Shown: positions 23,838-32,751 of the stretch, in pieces
How the letters are laid out: each line of letters starts with the position of its first letter
Numbering within the stretch: the first letter of the stretch is position 1
Assembly (NCBI RefSeq): GCF_015500075.1
Contig: NZ_CP045496.1
Coordinates: 2,676,001-2,740,000 of the forward strand
Direction: 5' to 3'
DNA length: 64,000 nt
From: Mesorhizobium sp. INR15
Lineage (GTDB): Bacteria > Pseudomonadota > Alphaproteobacteria > Rhizobiales > Rhizobiaceae
Position numbers and translations under genes: made by a program
Notes under the pieces: generated by a model
Database searches by the model: none
Seen by the model: only the letters and a program-made list of their open reading frames with translations
Told to the model about the DNA's origin: nothing

Positions 23838-26800
23838 ATGAACCTACCGTTTGCGATCGCAGGCTGCGACCCAGTCTCTTCCACCTCCGAGAATGCCGAA
23901 ACGGCCGCGGCCATTTATGCCGCGGCGCTGCATTTGCTTCCAGATCTCGAACGTGGGCGGCGCATCGATGCAACCGTTTTGCGAAACGCGATGGAAACGG
24001 CGTTTCAGGCATCTGACACGAGCGGCGCTTGGAATTGGAAGGCTGCCTATGAAGCCTGTGAGATCGCGAGCGCGCTTCTTCTGCGCAAATACGGAAGGGC
24101 ACTTCTACGCAAGGCTGGGTCTGCTGGCGGTGTCCTGCCTTTGCTTGGCAAGATTGCAGCGCTGTTGCCCACACATACGCGACGCTCCGTGGAATCCCAG
24201 GCGCTCCAGCAATTCTCGACGCCGATCGCACTTGGTTTCGTTGCCGCGACCGCGGCGGCCATCACGGCGCGGGACCGCGTGCTTGAACCTTCCGCCGGCA
24301 CCGGCCTGCTAGCCATCCTCGCCGAGATCACCGGCGGGACCCTCATCCTGAATGAGCTTGCCGCGACCCGCGCGGCCCTGCTTTCCACCCTGTTTCCCGC
24401 GCTGTCGGTTACGCGATTTGATGCCGCTCAGATCGACGACAATCTCGATGCGGCTGTCGTGCCGACGGTCGTGTTGATGAACCCGCCCTTTTCGGTCCTC
24501 GCCAATGTTCAGGGTCGTGTCGGCGATGCAGCCTGTCGCCACATCAGCGCAGCACTTGCCCGGCTCGCAGATGGTGGTCGCCTTGTCACGATAACGGCGG
24601 CGAACCTTGGACCACAGGCGCCTGCCTGGCGGGATGCATTTGTTCGACTGCAGGAGCGTGGTCGCGTCGTCTTCACCGCAGCTGTCGACGGCTCCGTCTA
24701 TGCCAAACACGGTACTGCCATCGAGACGCGCCTGACAGTCATCGACAAGCATCCCGCCGACGATCCCTCAATCTTCCCAGCCTCGCCAGGATTTGCCCCT
24801 GATGTCGCAACGCTGCTCGGCTGGATAGAGGAGCAGTTACCGGCGCGGCTGCCGGTCACCGGCGGGCTCGATTTCGCCCATGCCTCGTCCCTACCTCGAA
24901 CTATAGGCGGCTATCGAGCAGGCTTGCCGGTCGTGGCCGTCTCGAAACTCGCCGAACCGATGGGTGTGGAACTCGACTACGAGACGATCGCCTGGGTTCC
25001 CACCGACGACGCCCGTATGACCGATGCCATCTATGAGGAATACGCACTACAGACGATCCGTATCCCGGGCTCCCAGCCGCATCCGACCAAGCTGGTGCAG
25101 TCCGCGGCCATGGCATCGGTGGCGCCGCCCGTGCCGAGCTACCGCCCCACGCTTCCCTGCGATATCCTGGATAGACTCTCGGCTGCGCAGCTCGAAACGA
25201 TAATCCTTGCTGGCGAGGCCCATTGCGGGCTCCTTTCGGGATCATGGTCGGTCGATGAAACCTGTGACCTCGTCAAGGTGGCGGCGGAGGACGCCGATGG
25301 AGCAATTCGCTTCCGGCGCGGCTTTTTCATCGGCGACGGCACTGGCGTGGGCAAGGGTCGGCAATCGGCGGGTATCATTGTCGACAATTGGCTGCAGGGA
25401 CGCCGCAGAGCCGTCTGGATTTCCAAATCGGACAAGCTGCTCGAAGACGCGCAACGCGACTGGGCCGCTCTTGGCATGGAGCGTCTGCTGGTCACGCCGT
25501 TGTCCCGTTTTGCTCAAGGGCGCCCCATCACTCTGGCGCAAGGGATCCTGTTTACAACCTATGCCACGCTGCGCTCCGATGATCGCGCCGACAAGGTTTC
25601 GCGCGTCAAGCAGATCGTCGAATGGTTGGGTGCCGACTTTGCAGGCGTTCTGGTTTTCGACGAGGCCCACGCCATGCAAAACGCGGGAGGCGGGAAGGGC
25701 GAACGCGGCGACGTCGCGCCTTCGCAACAGGGTCGCGCTGGCCTGCGTCTCCAGCACGCCTTGCCCGGTGCCCGCGTCGTCTACGTCTCGGCTACCGGCG
25801 CCACAACGGTCGGTAATCTGGCCTACGCCCAGAGGCTCGGTTTGTGGGGCGGTGAAGACTTTCCTTTCGCGACCCGCGCGGAGTTCGTCGAAGCGATAGA
25901 GGCAGGAGGGGTGGCGGCGATGGAGGTGCTGGCCCGCGACCTTCGTGCGCTTGGCCTATACACGGCGCGATCGCTGTCTTTCGATGGCGTCGTGTATGAC
26001 CTGGTCGAGCATAGGCTGACAGAAGAGCAGCGGCGAATCTACGACGCCTATGCCGGTGCCTTCGCCATTATTCATAATCATCTCGATGCCGCCCTGCGAG
26101 CCGCCAACGTCACCGGTGAGACCGGCACGCTCAACCGGCAGGCGAAGTCGGCCGCGCGCTCGGCCTTTGAAAGCGCCAAGCAGCGCTTCTTCGGTCATCT
26201 GCTGACATCGATGAAGACGCCGACGCTGATGCGCTCGATCGATCAGGATCTGCAGGCCGGCCATTCGGCGGTCATCCAGATCGTCTCCACCGGCGAAGCA
26301 CTGATGGGACGCCGACTGGCCGAGGTTCCGACGCAGGAATGGACCGATGTACGGGTCGACATTACGCCACGCGAATATGTGCTCGACTATCTGTCGCACT
26401 CGTTTCCGGTTCAGCTCTATGAGCCGTTCACCGATTCCGAGGGAAACCTGTCGTCGAGACCGGTCTTCCGTGACGGCCAGCCGGTCGAAAGCCGCGAGGC
26501 CGTCAACCGCCGCACGGCACTGATCGAAAAGCTTGCCAGCCTGCCGCCGGTTCCCGGAGCGCTCGACCAGATCATCCAGCGCTTCGGCACGGATATCATA
26601 GCTGAAGCAACGGGAAGATCGCGTCGCATCGTGCGACGGGGCGACCGTCTGGCGGTCGAGAACCGCGCGGCCTCCGCCAATCTCTTCGAGGCGCAGGCAT
26701 TCATGGGCGACGTCAAACGCGTCCTTGTCTTCAGCGACGCCGGTGGGACAGGGCGCAGCTACCACGCTGAACTTTCGGCGCGAAACAGAAGGCTTCGCGT

Positions 26801-28154
26801 CCATTACCTGCTCGAACCCGGCTGGAAAGCCGAAACGGCCATACAGGGGTTGGGCCGCACCCACCGGACCAACCAGGCGCAACCGCCGCTCTTTCGCCCG
26901 ATCGCCACCAATGTGAAGGCGGAAAAGCGCTTCCTGTCGACCATCGCCCGCCGACTTGACACGCTTGGCGCCATCACGCGCGGCCAGCGCCAGACAGGCG
27001 GGCAAGGCATGTTTCGACCGGAGGACAATCTGGAATCGCACTATGCGCGCGACGCGTTGCGCCAGCTTTACCTTCTGATCGCGCGTGGCAGGATCGAGGG
27101 ATGTTCGCTTCAACTGTTCGAGGAAACGACCGGTCTGAAGCTGCTGGACCAAAACGGCATCAAGGACAATCTGCCGCCGATCACCACCTTCCTCAACCGA
27201 CTGCTGGCGCTCACCATCGATCTGCAAAACATCCTCTTCGTCGCGTTCGAGCAACTGCTGGCCGCGAAGGTGGAGGGAGCCATTGCCGCCGGCATCTATG
27301 ACGTCGGGTTGGAAACGCTGCGGGCGGAAAGCTTCGTCGTCACCGGCCGGGCGACGATCTACAGCCATCCGGACACGCGCGCCGAGACGCAACTTCTCAC
27401 AATTGCCCAGCGTCAGCGCAATCGGCCGATGCCGATCGACGAGGCATTCGCCCATTTCGCCGATGGACGCGCCGTCCTGCTCGTCAATGAGCGCTCAGCA
27501 CGAGCCGCCGTTCAGATCCCGGTGCCCTCGATCATGCTCGATGGTGGCGAAATCGAACAGTGTGTCCGCCTCATTCGTCCGATGGAACAACACCGTGTCG
27601 CGCTTCGCATGATTGAGGACAGCCATTGGAAGCAAGCGGAGCGCGACGTCTTTGCGACCGCCTGGAATGACGAATTTTCTGCGGTTCCGCAGTTCACAGA
27701 CTCCATCATCCACATCGTGGCCGGTCTCTTGTTACCGATCTGGAAGCGGCTCCCCAAGGAGTCGCCCCGCGTCTACCGGCTCCAGACCGATTGCGGTGAG
27801 CGCGTCATTGGCCGCAAGGTCTCCGCGGACTGGGCCGCTGGCGCCCTCGGCACAGGCGCGACCACGTTGACGGCGGATGATGCCTTCAACGTGCTACGAG
27901 ACGGGTGCGCAACGCTCGATCTTGCTGATGATCTTCAGCTTCGGCGCGTCCGCGTCATGGGTGCCGATCGCATAGAACTCTGTGGCTTTACCGATGCCAT
28001 GCGCGATCGGCTCTCGGCCTACGGGCTCTTCCACGAGATCATCTCCTGGAAACTGCGTATGTTCATTCCCGTCGACGCGAAAGGCCCCACTGTCGTCGCC
28101 AAGGTCTTCGAACATTTTCCGGTGCTGCGGATCATCGAGAAGGACGCTGCCTGA
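23838..28154 (+). CDS. Methyltransferase-strawberry notch helicase fusion
   Basis: The 1438-residue protein combines an N-terminal N6-adenine methyltransferase-like domain (EPSAGTGLLAI, then NPPF near residue 215) with a strawberry notch SNF2-type helicase: GDGTGVGKGRQ (Walker A), VFDEAHAMQN (motif II), YVSATGATT (motif III), and GLGRTHRTNQ (motif VI). Such giant proteins are characteristic of rhizobial plasmids and ICEs, and have been proposed to process or mark DNA entering recipients. ATG 23838 is preferred because sequence before it looks like the leader of the preceding genes; ATG 23769 would add 23 residues. It overlaps the Toprim gene (TGATG). Confidence 0.88.
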   Translation: MNLPFAIAGCDPVSSTSENAETAAAIYAAALHLLPDLERGRRIDATVLRNAMETAFQASDTSGAWNWKAAYEACEIASALLLRKYGRALLRKAGSAGGVLPLLGKIAALLPTHTRRSVESQALQQFSTPIALGFVAATAAAITARDRVLEPSAGTGLLAILAEITGGTLILNELAATRAALLSTLFPALSVTRFDAAQIDDNLDAAVVPTVVLMNPPFSVLANVQGRVGDAACRHISAALARLADGGRLVTITAANLGPQAPAWRDAFVRLQERGRVVFTAAVDGSVYAKHGTAIETRLTVIDKHPADDPSIFPASPGFAPDVATLLGWIEEQLPARLPVTGGLDFAHASSLPRTIGGYRAGLPVVAVSKLAEPMGVELDYETIAWVPTDDARMTDAIYEEYALQTIRIPGSQPHPTKLVQSAAMASVAPPVPSYRPTLPCDILDRLSAAQLETIILAGEAHCGLLSGSWSVDETCDLVKVAAEDADGAIRFRRGFFIGDGTGVGKGRQSAGIIVDNWLQGRRRAVWISKSDKLLEDAQRDWAALGMERLLVTPLSRFAQGRPITLAQGILFTTYATLRSDDRADKVSRVKQIVEWLGADFAGVLVFDEAHAMQNAGGGKGERGDVAPSQQGRAGLRLQHALPGARVVYVSATGATTVGNLAYAQRLGLWGGEDFPFATRAEFVEAIEAGGVAAMEVLARDLRALGLYTARSLSFDGVVYDLVEHRLTEEQRRIYDAYAGAFAIIHNHLDAALRAANVTGETGTLNRQAKSAARSAFESAKQRFFGHLLTSMKTPTLMRSIDQDLQAGHSAVIQIVSTGEALMGRRLAEVPTQEWTDVRVDITPREYVLDYLSHSFPVQLYEPFTDSEGNLSSRPVFRDGQPVESREAVNRRTALIEKLASLPPVPGALDQIIQRFGTDIIAEATGRSRRIVRRGDRLAVENRAASANLFEAQAFMGDVKRVLVFSDAGGTGRSYHAELSARNRRLRVHYLLEPGWKAETAIQGLGRTHRTNQAQPPLFRPIATNVKAEKRFLSTIARRLDTLGAITRGQRQTGGQGMFRPEDNLESHYARDALRQLYLLIARGRIEGCSLQLFEETTGLKLLDQNGIKDNLPPITTFLNRLLALTIDLQNILFVAFEQLLAAKVEGAIAAGIYDVGLETLRAESFVVTGRATIYSHPDTRAETQLLTIAQRQRNRPMPIDEAFAHFADGRAVLLVNERSARAAVQIPVPSIMLDGGEIEQCVRLIRPMEQHRVALRMIEDSHWKQAERDVFATAWNDEFSAVPQFTDSIIHIVAGLLLPIWKRLPKESPRVYRLQTDCGERVIGRKVSADWAAGALGTGATTLTADDAFNVLRDGCATLDLADDLQLRRVRVMGADRIELCGFTDAMRDRLSAYGLFHEIISWKLRMFIPVDAKGPTVVAKVFEHFPVLRIIEKDAA

Positions 28155-29215
28155 TGTCCTCCCACGATGCTTCCGAACTGGCTTCCAGGCTTAGCCGGGA
28201 GGCCGAAGCGGTATGCCGGCACTATTTGTCCAGCGGTCATCGTGAGGGCAGATATTGGCTGGTTGGTGATGTTCGCAATGCGTCAGGACGCTCAATGTTC
28301 GTCCGCCTGAAGGGGCAGGAAACCGGCAGGGGCTCGGCCGGGAAATGGACAGACGCCGCGACCGGCGAGCATGGCGATCTCCTCGACGTCATTCAGGAAT
28401 CACTTGGACTGCTCAATTTCAAGGACGTTGCGGCCGAAGCGCGCCGCTTTTTGTCAATGCCGCGGATACCGTCTGCTTCAACCGGGCGCCGAATTCGACG
28501 TACGTCTGGCTCAAGCGGATCCAGTGCAGCGGCAAGGCGACTGATCGCCGTTTCGCAACCGATTGCCCGTACGCTGGCGGAACGGTACTTGCGCGCTCGC
28601 GGCATAACGGCGTTGCACGAAACCGGCAGCCTGCGGTTTCATCCTCATTGTTACTATCGCCCTGGCGATGGCGGTCCGACCGAGACCTGGCCCGCGATGA
28701 TTGCCGCCGTCACCGATCTCCATGGCAACGTCACTGGCGTGCATCGCACCTGGCTCGATCCAGATGGTTTCAGCGAGGCCCATCTCGGCCGCGCTCCGCT
28801 CGATACGCCGCGACGGGCCATGGGCGAACTGCTTGGGCACGCAGTCCGATTTGGGGTGTGCCACGATGTGATGGCAGCCGGTGAAGGCATCGAGACGATG
28901 CTATCGCTGCGCACAGTCTTGCCGTCCATGCCCGTGATCGCCGCTTTGTCAGCCGCCCACCTGTCGGCAACGCTTTTCCCCGGCGGGCTGAAGCGGCTCT
29001 ATATTGCTCGCGACATCGACCCCGCCGGTGATGGAGCAGTAGCAACGCTTTTGGAGCGCGCCCGATCTGCGGCCATCGAGGCGATCGTTCTGACGCCGCA
29101 ACGAGGCGACTTCAACGAGGATCTGCGTCTGCTTGGTTCCGCTGCCCTCTGGTCAAACCTGCGTCGCCAGATCTCCGCGCTGGACGTCACGCACCTGAAG
29201 ACGCAAGCAGGCTGA
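28154..29215 (+). CDS. Toprim-domain primase-like protein
   Basis: The 353-residue protein overlaps the helicase stop. The N-terminal part (residues 1 to 100, WLVGDVRNASGRSMFVRLKG, then GKWTDAATGEHGDLLDVI) resembles the small zinc-less CHC2-type domain that precedes a Toprim domain in plasmid primase proteins. The Toprim core is GEGIETMLSL near 243 and IARDIDPAGD near 286, with the catalytic Glu and DxD. It probably makes primers on single-stranded DNA after transfer, coupled to the upstream helicase. Confidence 0.85.
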   Translation: MSSHDASELASRLSREAEAVCRHYLSSGHREGRYWLVGDVRNASGRSMFVRLKGQETGRGSAGKWTDAATGEHGDLLDVIQESLGLLNFKDVAAEARRFLSMPRIPSASTGRRIRRTSGSSGSSAAARRLIAVSQPIARTLAERYLRARGITALHETGSLRFHPHCYYRPGDGGPTETWPAMIAAVTDLHGNVTGVHRTWLDPDGFSEAHLGRAPLDTPRRAMGELLGHAVRFGVCHDVMAAGEGIETMLSLRTVLPSMPVIAALSAAHLSATLFPGGLKRLYIARDIDPAGDGAVATLLERARSAAIEAIVLTPQRGDFNEDLRLLGSAALWSNLRRQISALDVTHLKTQAG

Positions 29216-29362
29216 TCCGGGAAGGGAAGAAAGCAGCGTCTGATCCATAGTCGCTGCAGTGTCGTATTCCTTGCCGGAAAGCCGCGGCCCACGGCCTTCC
29301 AGAGGGCGATCGGTGCGCCGGCCAGTCCGGATCGGCAATGGCTGCGCCCGGTTATTTTCCTG

Positions 29363-29404
29363 AAGCCCTGTCCACGCGGCCGGAGCGCCGCGTGGACAGG
29401 GCTT
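29363..29404. repeat. Perfect 18-bp inverted repeat with 6-base loop
   Basis: AAGCCCTGTCCACGCGGC (29363 to 29380) is mirrored exactly by 29387 to 29404, with CGGAGC between. It lies 148 bases after the Toprim gene and 150 before the DUF2493 gene. No T-run follows, so a simple terminator is less likely than a structured RNA, a protein site, or a single-strand origin-type hairpin. The rest of the 29216 to 29553 gap has no gene. Confidence 0.75.
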
Positions 29405-29553
29405 TCCATCGCGAAACAAAATAGCCGGCCTCGCCATCCTCCACGTCGTTGCGGCCCTTCGCTGCCGCTGCGGGTGCAGATCCGGACCGCCCGTCGCCCT
29501 CATCGCCATGAAGGCCGCGATGGGCGCGGCCGATCCTTCAAAAGGAAAGCGAC

Positions 29554-30483
29554 ATGAACGACCATCATGAAATCGAGTTTGAACCGACGCATGCTTCTTC
29601 ACCAACCGCGCACGTCCTGCACGAACTCCAGCTTTATGGCTATCGACCCTTCGAAGACGAACCCGATCCGCGCCCGCTTCCAGAGGGCCAAGTTGTCGCA
29701 AGCAGCATTGCCGACATTTTTGACGCTCTTGTCGTGGCGATGTCGGACACGCGCCTCGAGCCGGACCTGGAGGAACTGCTCTGGGGCACCGTCAATCTGT
29801 TCCATCGAGCTTCGGGACGGATCGAACGCGAACTCGATGACAACGAAGGCGCGCAACGGCGGCTCCAGGCGGAACAGGATGGATCGGAGGTCAAATCTGT
29901 CGAACTCGAGCGTTTCATCGCCGAAGGTCAGACTTTGCTCGAACGACGTGATGCCTTCGAGTTGATGCGTGACCAGGCCGCCGAGCACTTCGAGCGTCAC
30001 ACGCATTCGATCTGGCGACCGCGCACCGGTTCAAAGATCAACCGCCGTCATCTCACGGCTGCCCTGATCGACAGCCGGGACTTCCTTGCCGCCAGAAAAG
30101 TCGCCGACGTCACGGCATTTCTTCCCTCGGGTCCGAAGGTCGCCTTTACCGGAGGTCTGAATTGCAGTGACCATCACCTTATCTGGGCCAAGCTCGATCA
30201 GGTGCACGCCAAGCATCCGGACATGGTTCTTCTTCACGGTGGATCACCCAAGGGCGCCGAGTTGATCGCCGCGAAGTGGGCGCACAACCGAAAGGTGCCG
30301 CAAGTCGCCTTCAAACCCGACTGGACGAAGCACGCCAAGGCCGCTCCGTTCAAACGCAATGACGCCATGCTCGATACGATGCCGATAGGCGTGATCCATT
30401 TTCCAGGCACTGGCATCCAGGATAATCTCGCCGATAAGGCCCGCAAGCTCGGCATCCCGGTCATGAGGTTTGGGACGACCTGA
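29554..30483 (+). CDS. DUF2493 (YspA/SLOG-like) protein
   Basis: The 309-residue protein carries a DUF2493 domain at its C-terminus: KVAFTGGLNCSDHHLIWAKLD, MVLLHGGSPKGAELIAAKWA and the closing GIQDNLADKARKLGIPVMRF. These belong to the Rossmann-like SLOG group that may bind nucleotide-derived ligands. The N-terminal 170 residues are helical and specific to the plasmid/ICE version. ATG 29554 follows aaaggaaa. Its company (ardC, parB-like, helicase, Toprim) is the usual one. Biochemical role unknown. Confidence 0.85.
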   Translation: MNDHHEIEFEPTHASSPTAHVLHELQLYGYRPFEDEPDPRPLPEGQVVASSIADIFDALVVAMSDTRLEPDLEELLWGTVNLFHRASGRIERELDDNEGAQRRLQAEQDGSEVKSVELERFIAEGQTLLERRDAFELMRDQAAEHFERHTHSIWRPRTGSKINRRHLTAALIDSRDFLAARKVADVTAFLPSGPKVAFTGGLNCSDHHLIWAKLDQVHAKHPDMVLLHGGSPKGAELIAAKWAHNRKVPQVAFKPDWTKHAKAAPFKRNDAMLDTMPIGVIHFPGTGIQDNLADKARKLGIPVMRFGTT

Positions 30484-30839
30484 TGGTCGTCCCTCGGCCG
30501 AGCCAAGCCGACAGCACCAGCATTCCTGTCACGAGTCGCTGCGAGACCTGGGCGCGGCGCGGACTCTTGCAAACCAAGGCCACGACGACGGCAAGGCAGT
30601 GAGCTTTGAGTTCGAGGTCCAGCCCGCTCCTCAGACTGGGCGTGGATCGATCCCTGCGTTCTTGGCGCAATTCCTTGATCCGGTCCGACGACCTGATGCC
30701 ATCAACCCGTAAAGGGTCGGACTACGCAAAGCGTGCCGCCATTTCGGCTCCGCCTTCACGGTGATTGCGGCCCTCGGCCGGTCTCTTCGGGCGCCTGTCA
30801 CGCGGGGATCGCTCCCCGCCTCAAACAGGAGCCGGGAAG
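30484..30839. other. Gene-free leader before a 55-residue protein
   Basis: No convincing gene is seen. The second half (30730 to 30800, ccgccatttcggctccgcc and following) resembles leader sequence upstream of the DUF2493 and DUF736 genes, so a conserved untranslated leader is likely. Confidence 0.4.
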
Positions 30840-31007
30840 ATGTCCATCTCAGAAGCAAATGCCTTCGCCTTCAGCCTCGCAAAGTCGCTGATGGTCAATA
30901 TTGTCATCTTCCGCGCCGGCGACGGAAGCCTGACCGTCGTGCCGGCCGACGAATATGACGGAGAGACTTCGCAGATCGTGCGCGAAATCGATCCACACGC
31001 GCGATGA
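30840..31007 (+). CDS. Small hypothetical ICE protein, 55 aa
   Basis: ATG 30840 lies behind gggaag. The 55-residue product reads as a compact alpha/beta protein (SLAKSLMVNIVIFRAGDG, then LTVVPADEYDG). Short proteins of this kind sit in the maintenance region of rhizobial ICEs. The function is unknown. It ends 33 bases before the convergent dinB gene. Confidence 0.6.
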   Translation: MSISEANAFAFSLAKSLMVNIVIFRAGDGSLTVVPADEYDGETSQIVREIDPHAR

Positions 31008-31040
31008 CCCGGAAGGCCTTTGACCGGACCTCCTCTCACC

Positions 31041-32126
31041 CTAGAGCTCGAACCGCAGTTGACGTTGTTCCGATGGCAATTCGGCACTCAACGACGAGAG
31101 TGTGATGCCCAATAGCCGGATGCCCTTCTTCACCGGAAACAAGCACGTCAGAAGATCGGCCGCGAGTGCCTCGAAATGGGTAAGCTCAATCGGCATCGCA
31201 AGCGTGCGACTGCGCGTGATCTGCTGAAAGTCGGCAAATTTGACCTTGAGCGTGATGGTTCTGCCGCGAATGCCTTTGCCTTCGCAATGCCGCCAGACCT
31301 TGGCGACCAGCGCTGCCAGTTCGCCAAGCGCAGCATCGAGATCGAACATGTCCGCCGCAAAGGTGTCCTCGGCGCCGATCGATTTGCGCGGCCGGTCCGG
31401 CTCGACCGCTCGTTCGTCGATGGCCCGTGCGATCTGATAGTACCAGAGGCCTGATTTTCCGAAATGCTGCTGCAGGAAGGGGAGCGATCGTTGCTTGAGA
31501 TCGGCGCCGGTTTCGATGCCGAGCCCTTGCATCTTTGCGGCTGTCGCGGGACCAACACCGTGAAACTTCTTGACCGGCAGCTGCTCGACGAAGCTCGCGC
31601 CGAGCCGAGGCGGAATGACGAACTGGCCGTTCGGTTTGTTCTGGTCGGAGGCCATCTTTGCCAGGAATTTGTTGTATGAAATGCCGGCGGACGCGGTGAG
31701 ACCGGTCACCAGCAGAATCCTCGCCCTGATCATCTCGGCGACCGTCGTCGCAGCGGCAATGTTGAGCCGGTTTTCCGTGACGTCGAGATAGGCCTCGTCA
31801 AGCGAGAGCGGCTCGATGAGATCGGTGTGTTCGGCGAAGACGTCGCGGATCTGCGCCGAGACGGCCCGGTAGACCTCGAAGCGCGGCGGCACGAAGATCA
31901 GCTCGGGACATTTCCGCTTCGCCGTGACCGATGGCATCGCAGAGCGAACGCCAAAAGCGCGGGCCTCGTAGCTCGCGGCCGCAACGACGCCGCGCGCGGC
32001 TGCTCCGCCCACGGCAAGCGGCTTGCCGCGAAGGTCCGGGTTGTCGCGCTGTTCGACCGAAGCGTAGAACGCATCCATGTCGACGTGGATGATCTTGCGC
32101 TGGCCTGAGGCGCGGACAGGAGACAT
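31041..32126 (-). CDS. dinB: DNA polymerase IV
   Basis: The 361-residue Y-family polymerase shows the catalytic motifs HVDMDAFYASVE at the N-terminus and SLDEAYLDVT near residue 100. The helix-hairpin-helix (GVGPATAAKMQGLGI) and little-finger domain (LKVKFADFQQITRS) follow. It performs translesion synthesis. ATG 32126 is chosen over a TTG at 32135. The gene lies 58 bases after the SRAP-like gene on the same strand and is probably co-transcribed from the LexA-box promoter at 32700. Confidence 0.93.
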   Translation of the reverse strand: MSPVRASGQRKIIHVDMDAFYASVEQRDNPDLRGKPLAVGGAAARGVVAAASYEARAFGVRSAMPSVTAKRKCPELIFVPPRFEVYRAVSAQIRDVFAEHTDLIEPLSLDEAYLDVTENRLNIAAATTVAEMIRARILLVTGLTASAGISYNKFLAKMASDQNKPNGQFVIPPRLGASFVEQLPVKKFHGVGPATAAKMQGLGIETGADLKQRSLPFLQQHFGKSGLWYYQIARAIDERAVEPDRPRKSIGAEDTFAADMFDLDAALGELAALVAKVWRHCEGKGIRGRTITLKVKFADFQQITRSRTLAMPIELTHFEALAADLLTCLFPVKKGIRLLGITLSSLSAELPSEQRQLRFEL

Positions 32127-32184
32127 TGCCGGCAACTATCAATCCGTCTGGGTCTGAACTTCTTGCTGCCGGAACCTACAATTT

Positions 32185-32691
32185 TCAGATCGCGAATTCA
32201 CCTTGCCGACGGGCCTGCCGGTGACGCGAAATCAAAAAACTCGCTCCAGGCAGAGGACGAAGCACGTCCTGTTCTGGACGCGTCATGTCGAGCCAGGCCG
32301 AGCGTTCGTTGCGCCGCAGCACGGCCATCTGGCGGTCATGATAGGGCGCTATGTCGTCGTTGGCGTCGATCGTAAGAATTGCGTAAGCCTCCGGCCAATC
32401 GCGCGTCGCGGGCCGCCAGATGCCGGCGAAATAAAACCAGTCGCCATCCGCAAGGCGAAAGCTGTAATTCTTGCCCTGGCTGTGATGGCGGAATTCGGAG
32501 GCCGGCACGAGGCAGCGATGACTGGCAAACACGCGCTCCTCCGCCCGCACGGTGGTGAAGGGGCGGCCGCCTGGTTCCTGGGGTTGAAGGCCCCACGGCA
32601 ACTCAAGCATCTCAACATCGCGGCCGGTGCGCCTTATGATGACGCGGCGTTCGTCGAGCGGTCCGTCGAAATCGAAAGCTCTTGCGCTCAT
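32185..32691 (-). CDS. SRAP-like protein lacking catalytic residues
   Basis: The 168-residue protein has the SRAP (YedK/HMCES) fold signatures FASHRCLVPASEF, WFYFAGIWRP, YAILTIDAN and APYHDRQMAVL. It does not start with Met-Cys: the first residues are MSARAFDF, so the Cys2 that crosslinks abasic DNA is missing. The usual N-x-R-S-E becomes TTVRAEE, and the Glu of the DGFYEW-type motif aligns with His. Only the HDR histidine remains. An annotator might extend the frame upstream, but that sequence is antisense to the neighbouring SRAP gene. ATG 32691 is eight bases from a LexA box. A non-crosslinking paralogue is the likeliest reading. Confidence 0.75.
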   Translation of the reverse strand: MSARAFDFDGPLDERRVIIRRTGRDVEMLELPWGLQPQEPGGRPFTTVRAEERVFASHRCLVPASEFRHHSQGKNYSFRLADGDWFYFAGIWRPATRDWPEAYAILTIDANDDIAPYHDRQMAVLRRNERSAWLDMTRPEQDVLRPLPGASFLISRHRQARRQGEFAI

Positions 32692-32699
32692 ACTCAAAA

Positions 32700-32714
32700 G
32701 AACATAACAGGAAC
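32700..32714. promoter_or_regulatory. LexA (SOS) box in the divergent SRAP promoter
   Basis: GAAC-ATAACAG-GAAC is the reverse complement of the alphaproteobacterial LexA box GTTC-N7-GTTC. It lies 8 bases from the start of the leftward SRAP-like gene and 37 bases from the rightward SRAP gene, so it could control both, and dinB downstream of the first. Confidence 0.8.
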
Positions 32715-32751
32715 AAATTTGCCACGCAACACCGAATAAACCGGGTGACAC

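Noticed and set aside
25956..27455. Leftward frame of 499 codons inside the strawberry notch gene
   Set aside because: Shadow of the helicase domain; no motif or ribosome-binding site.
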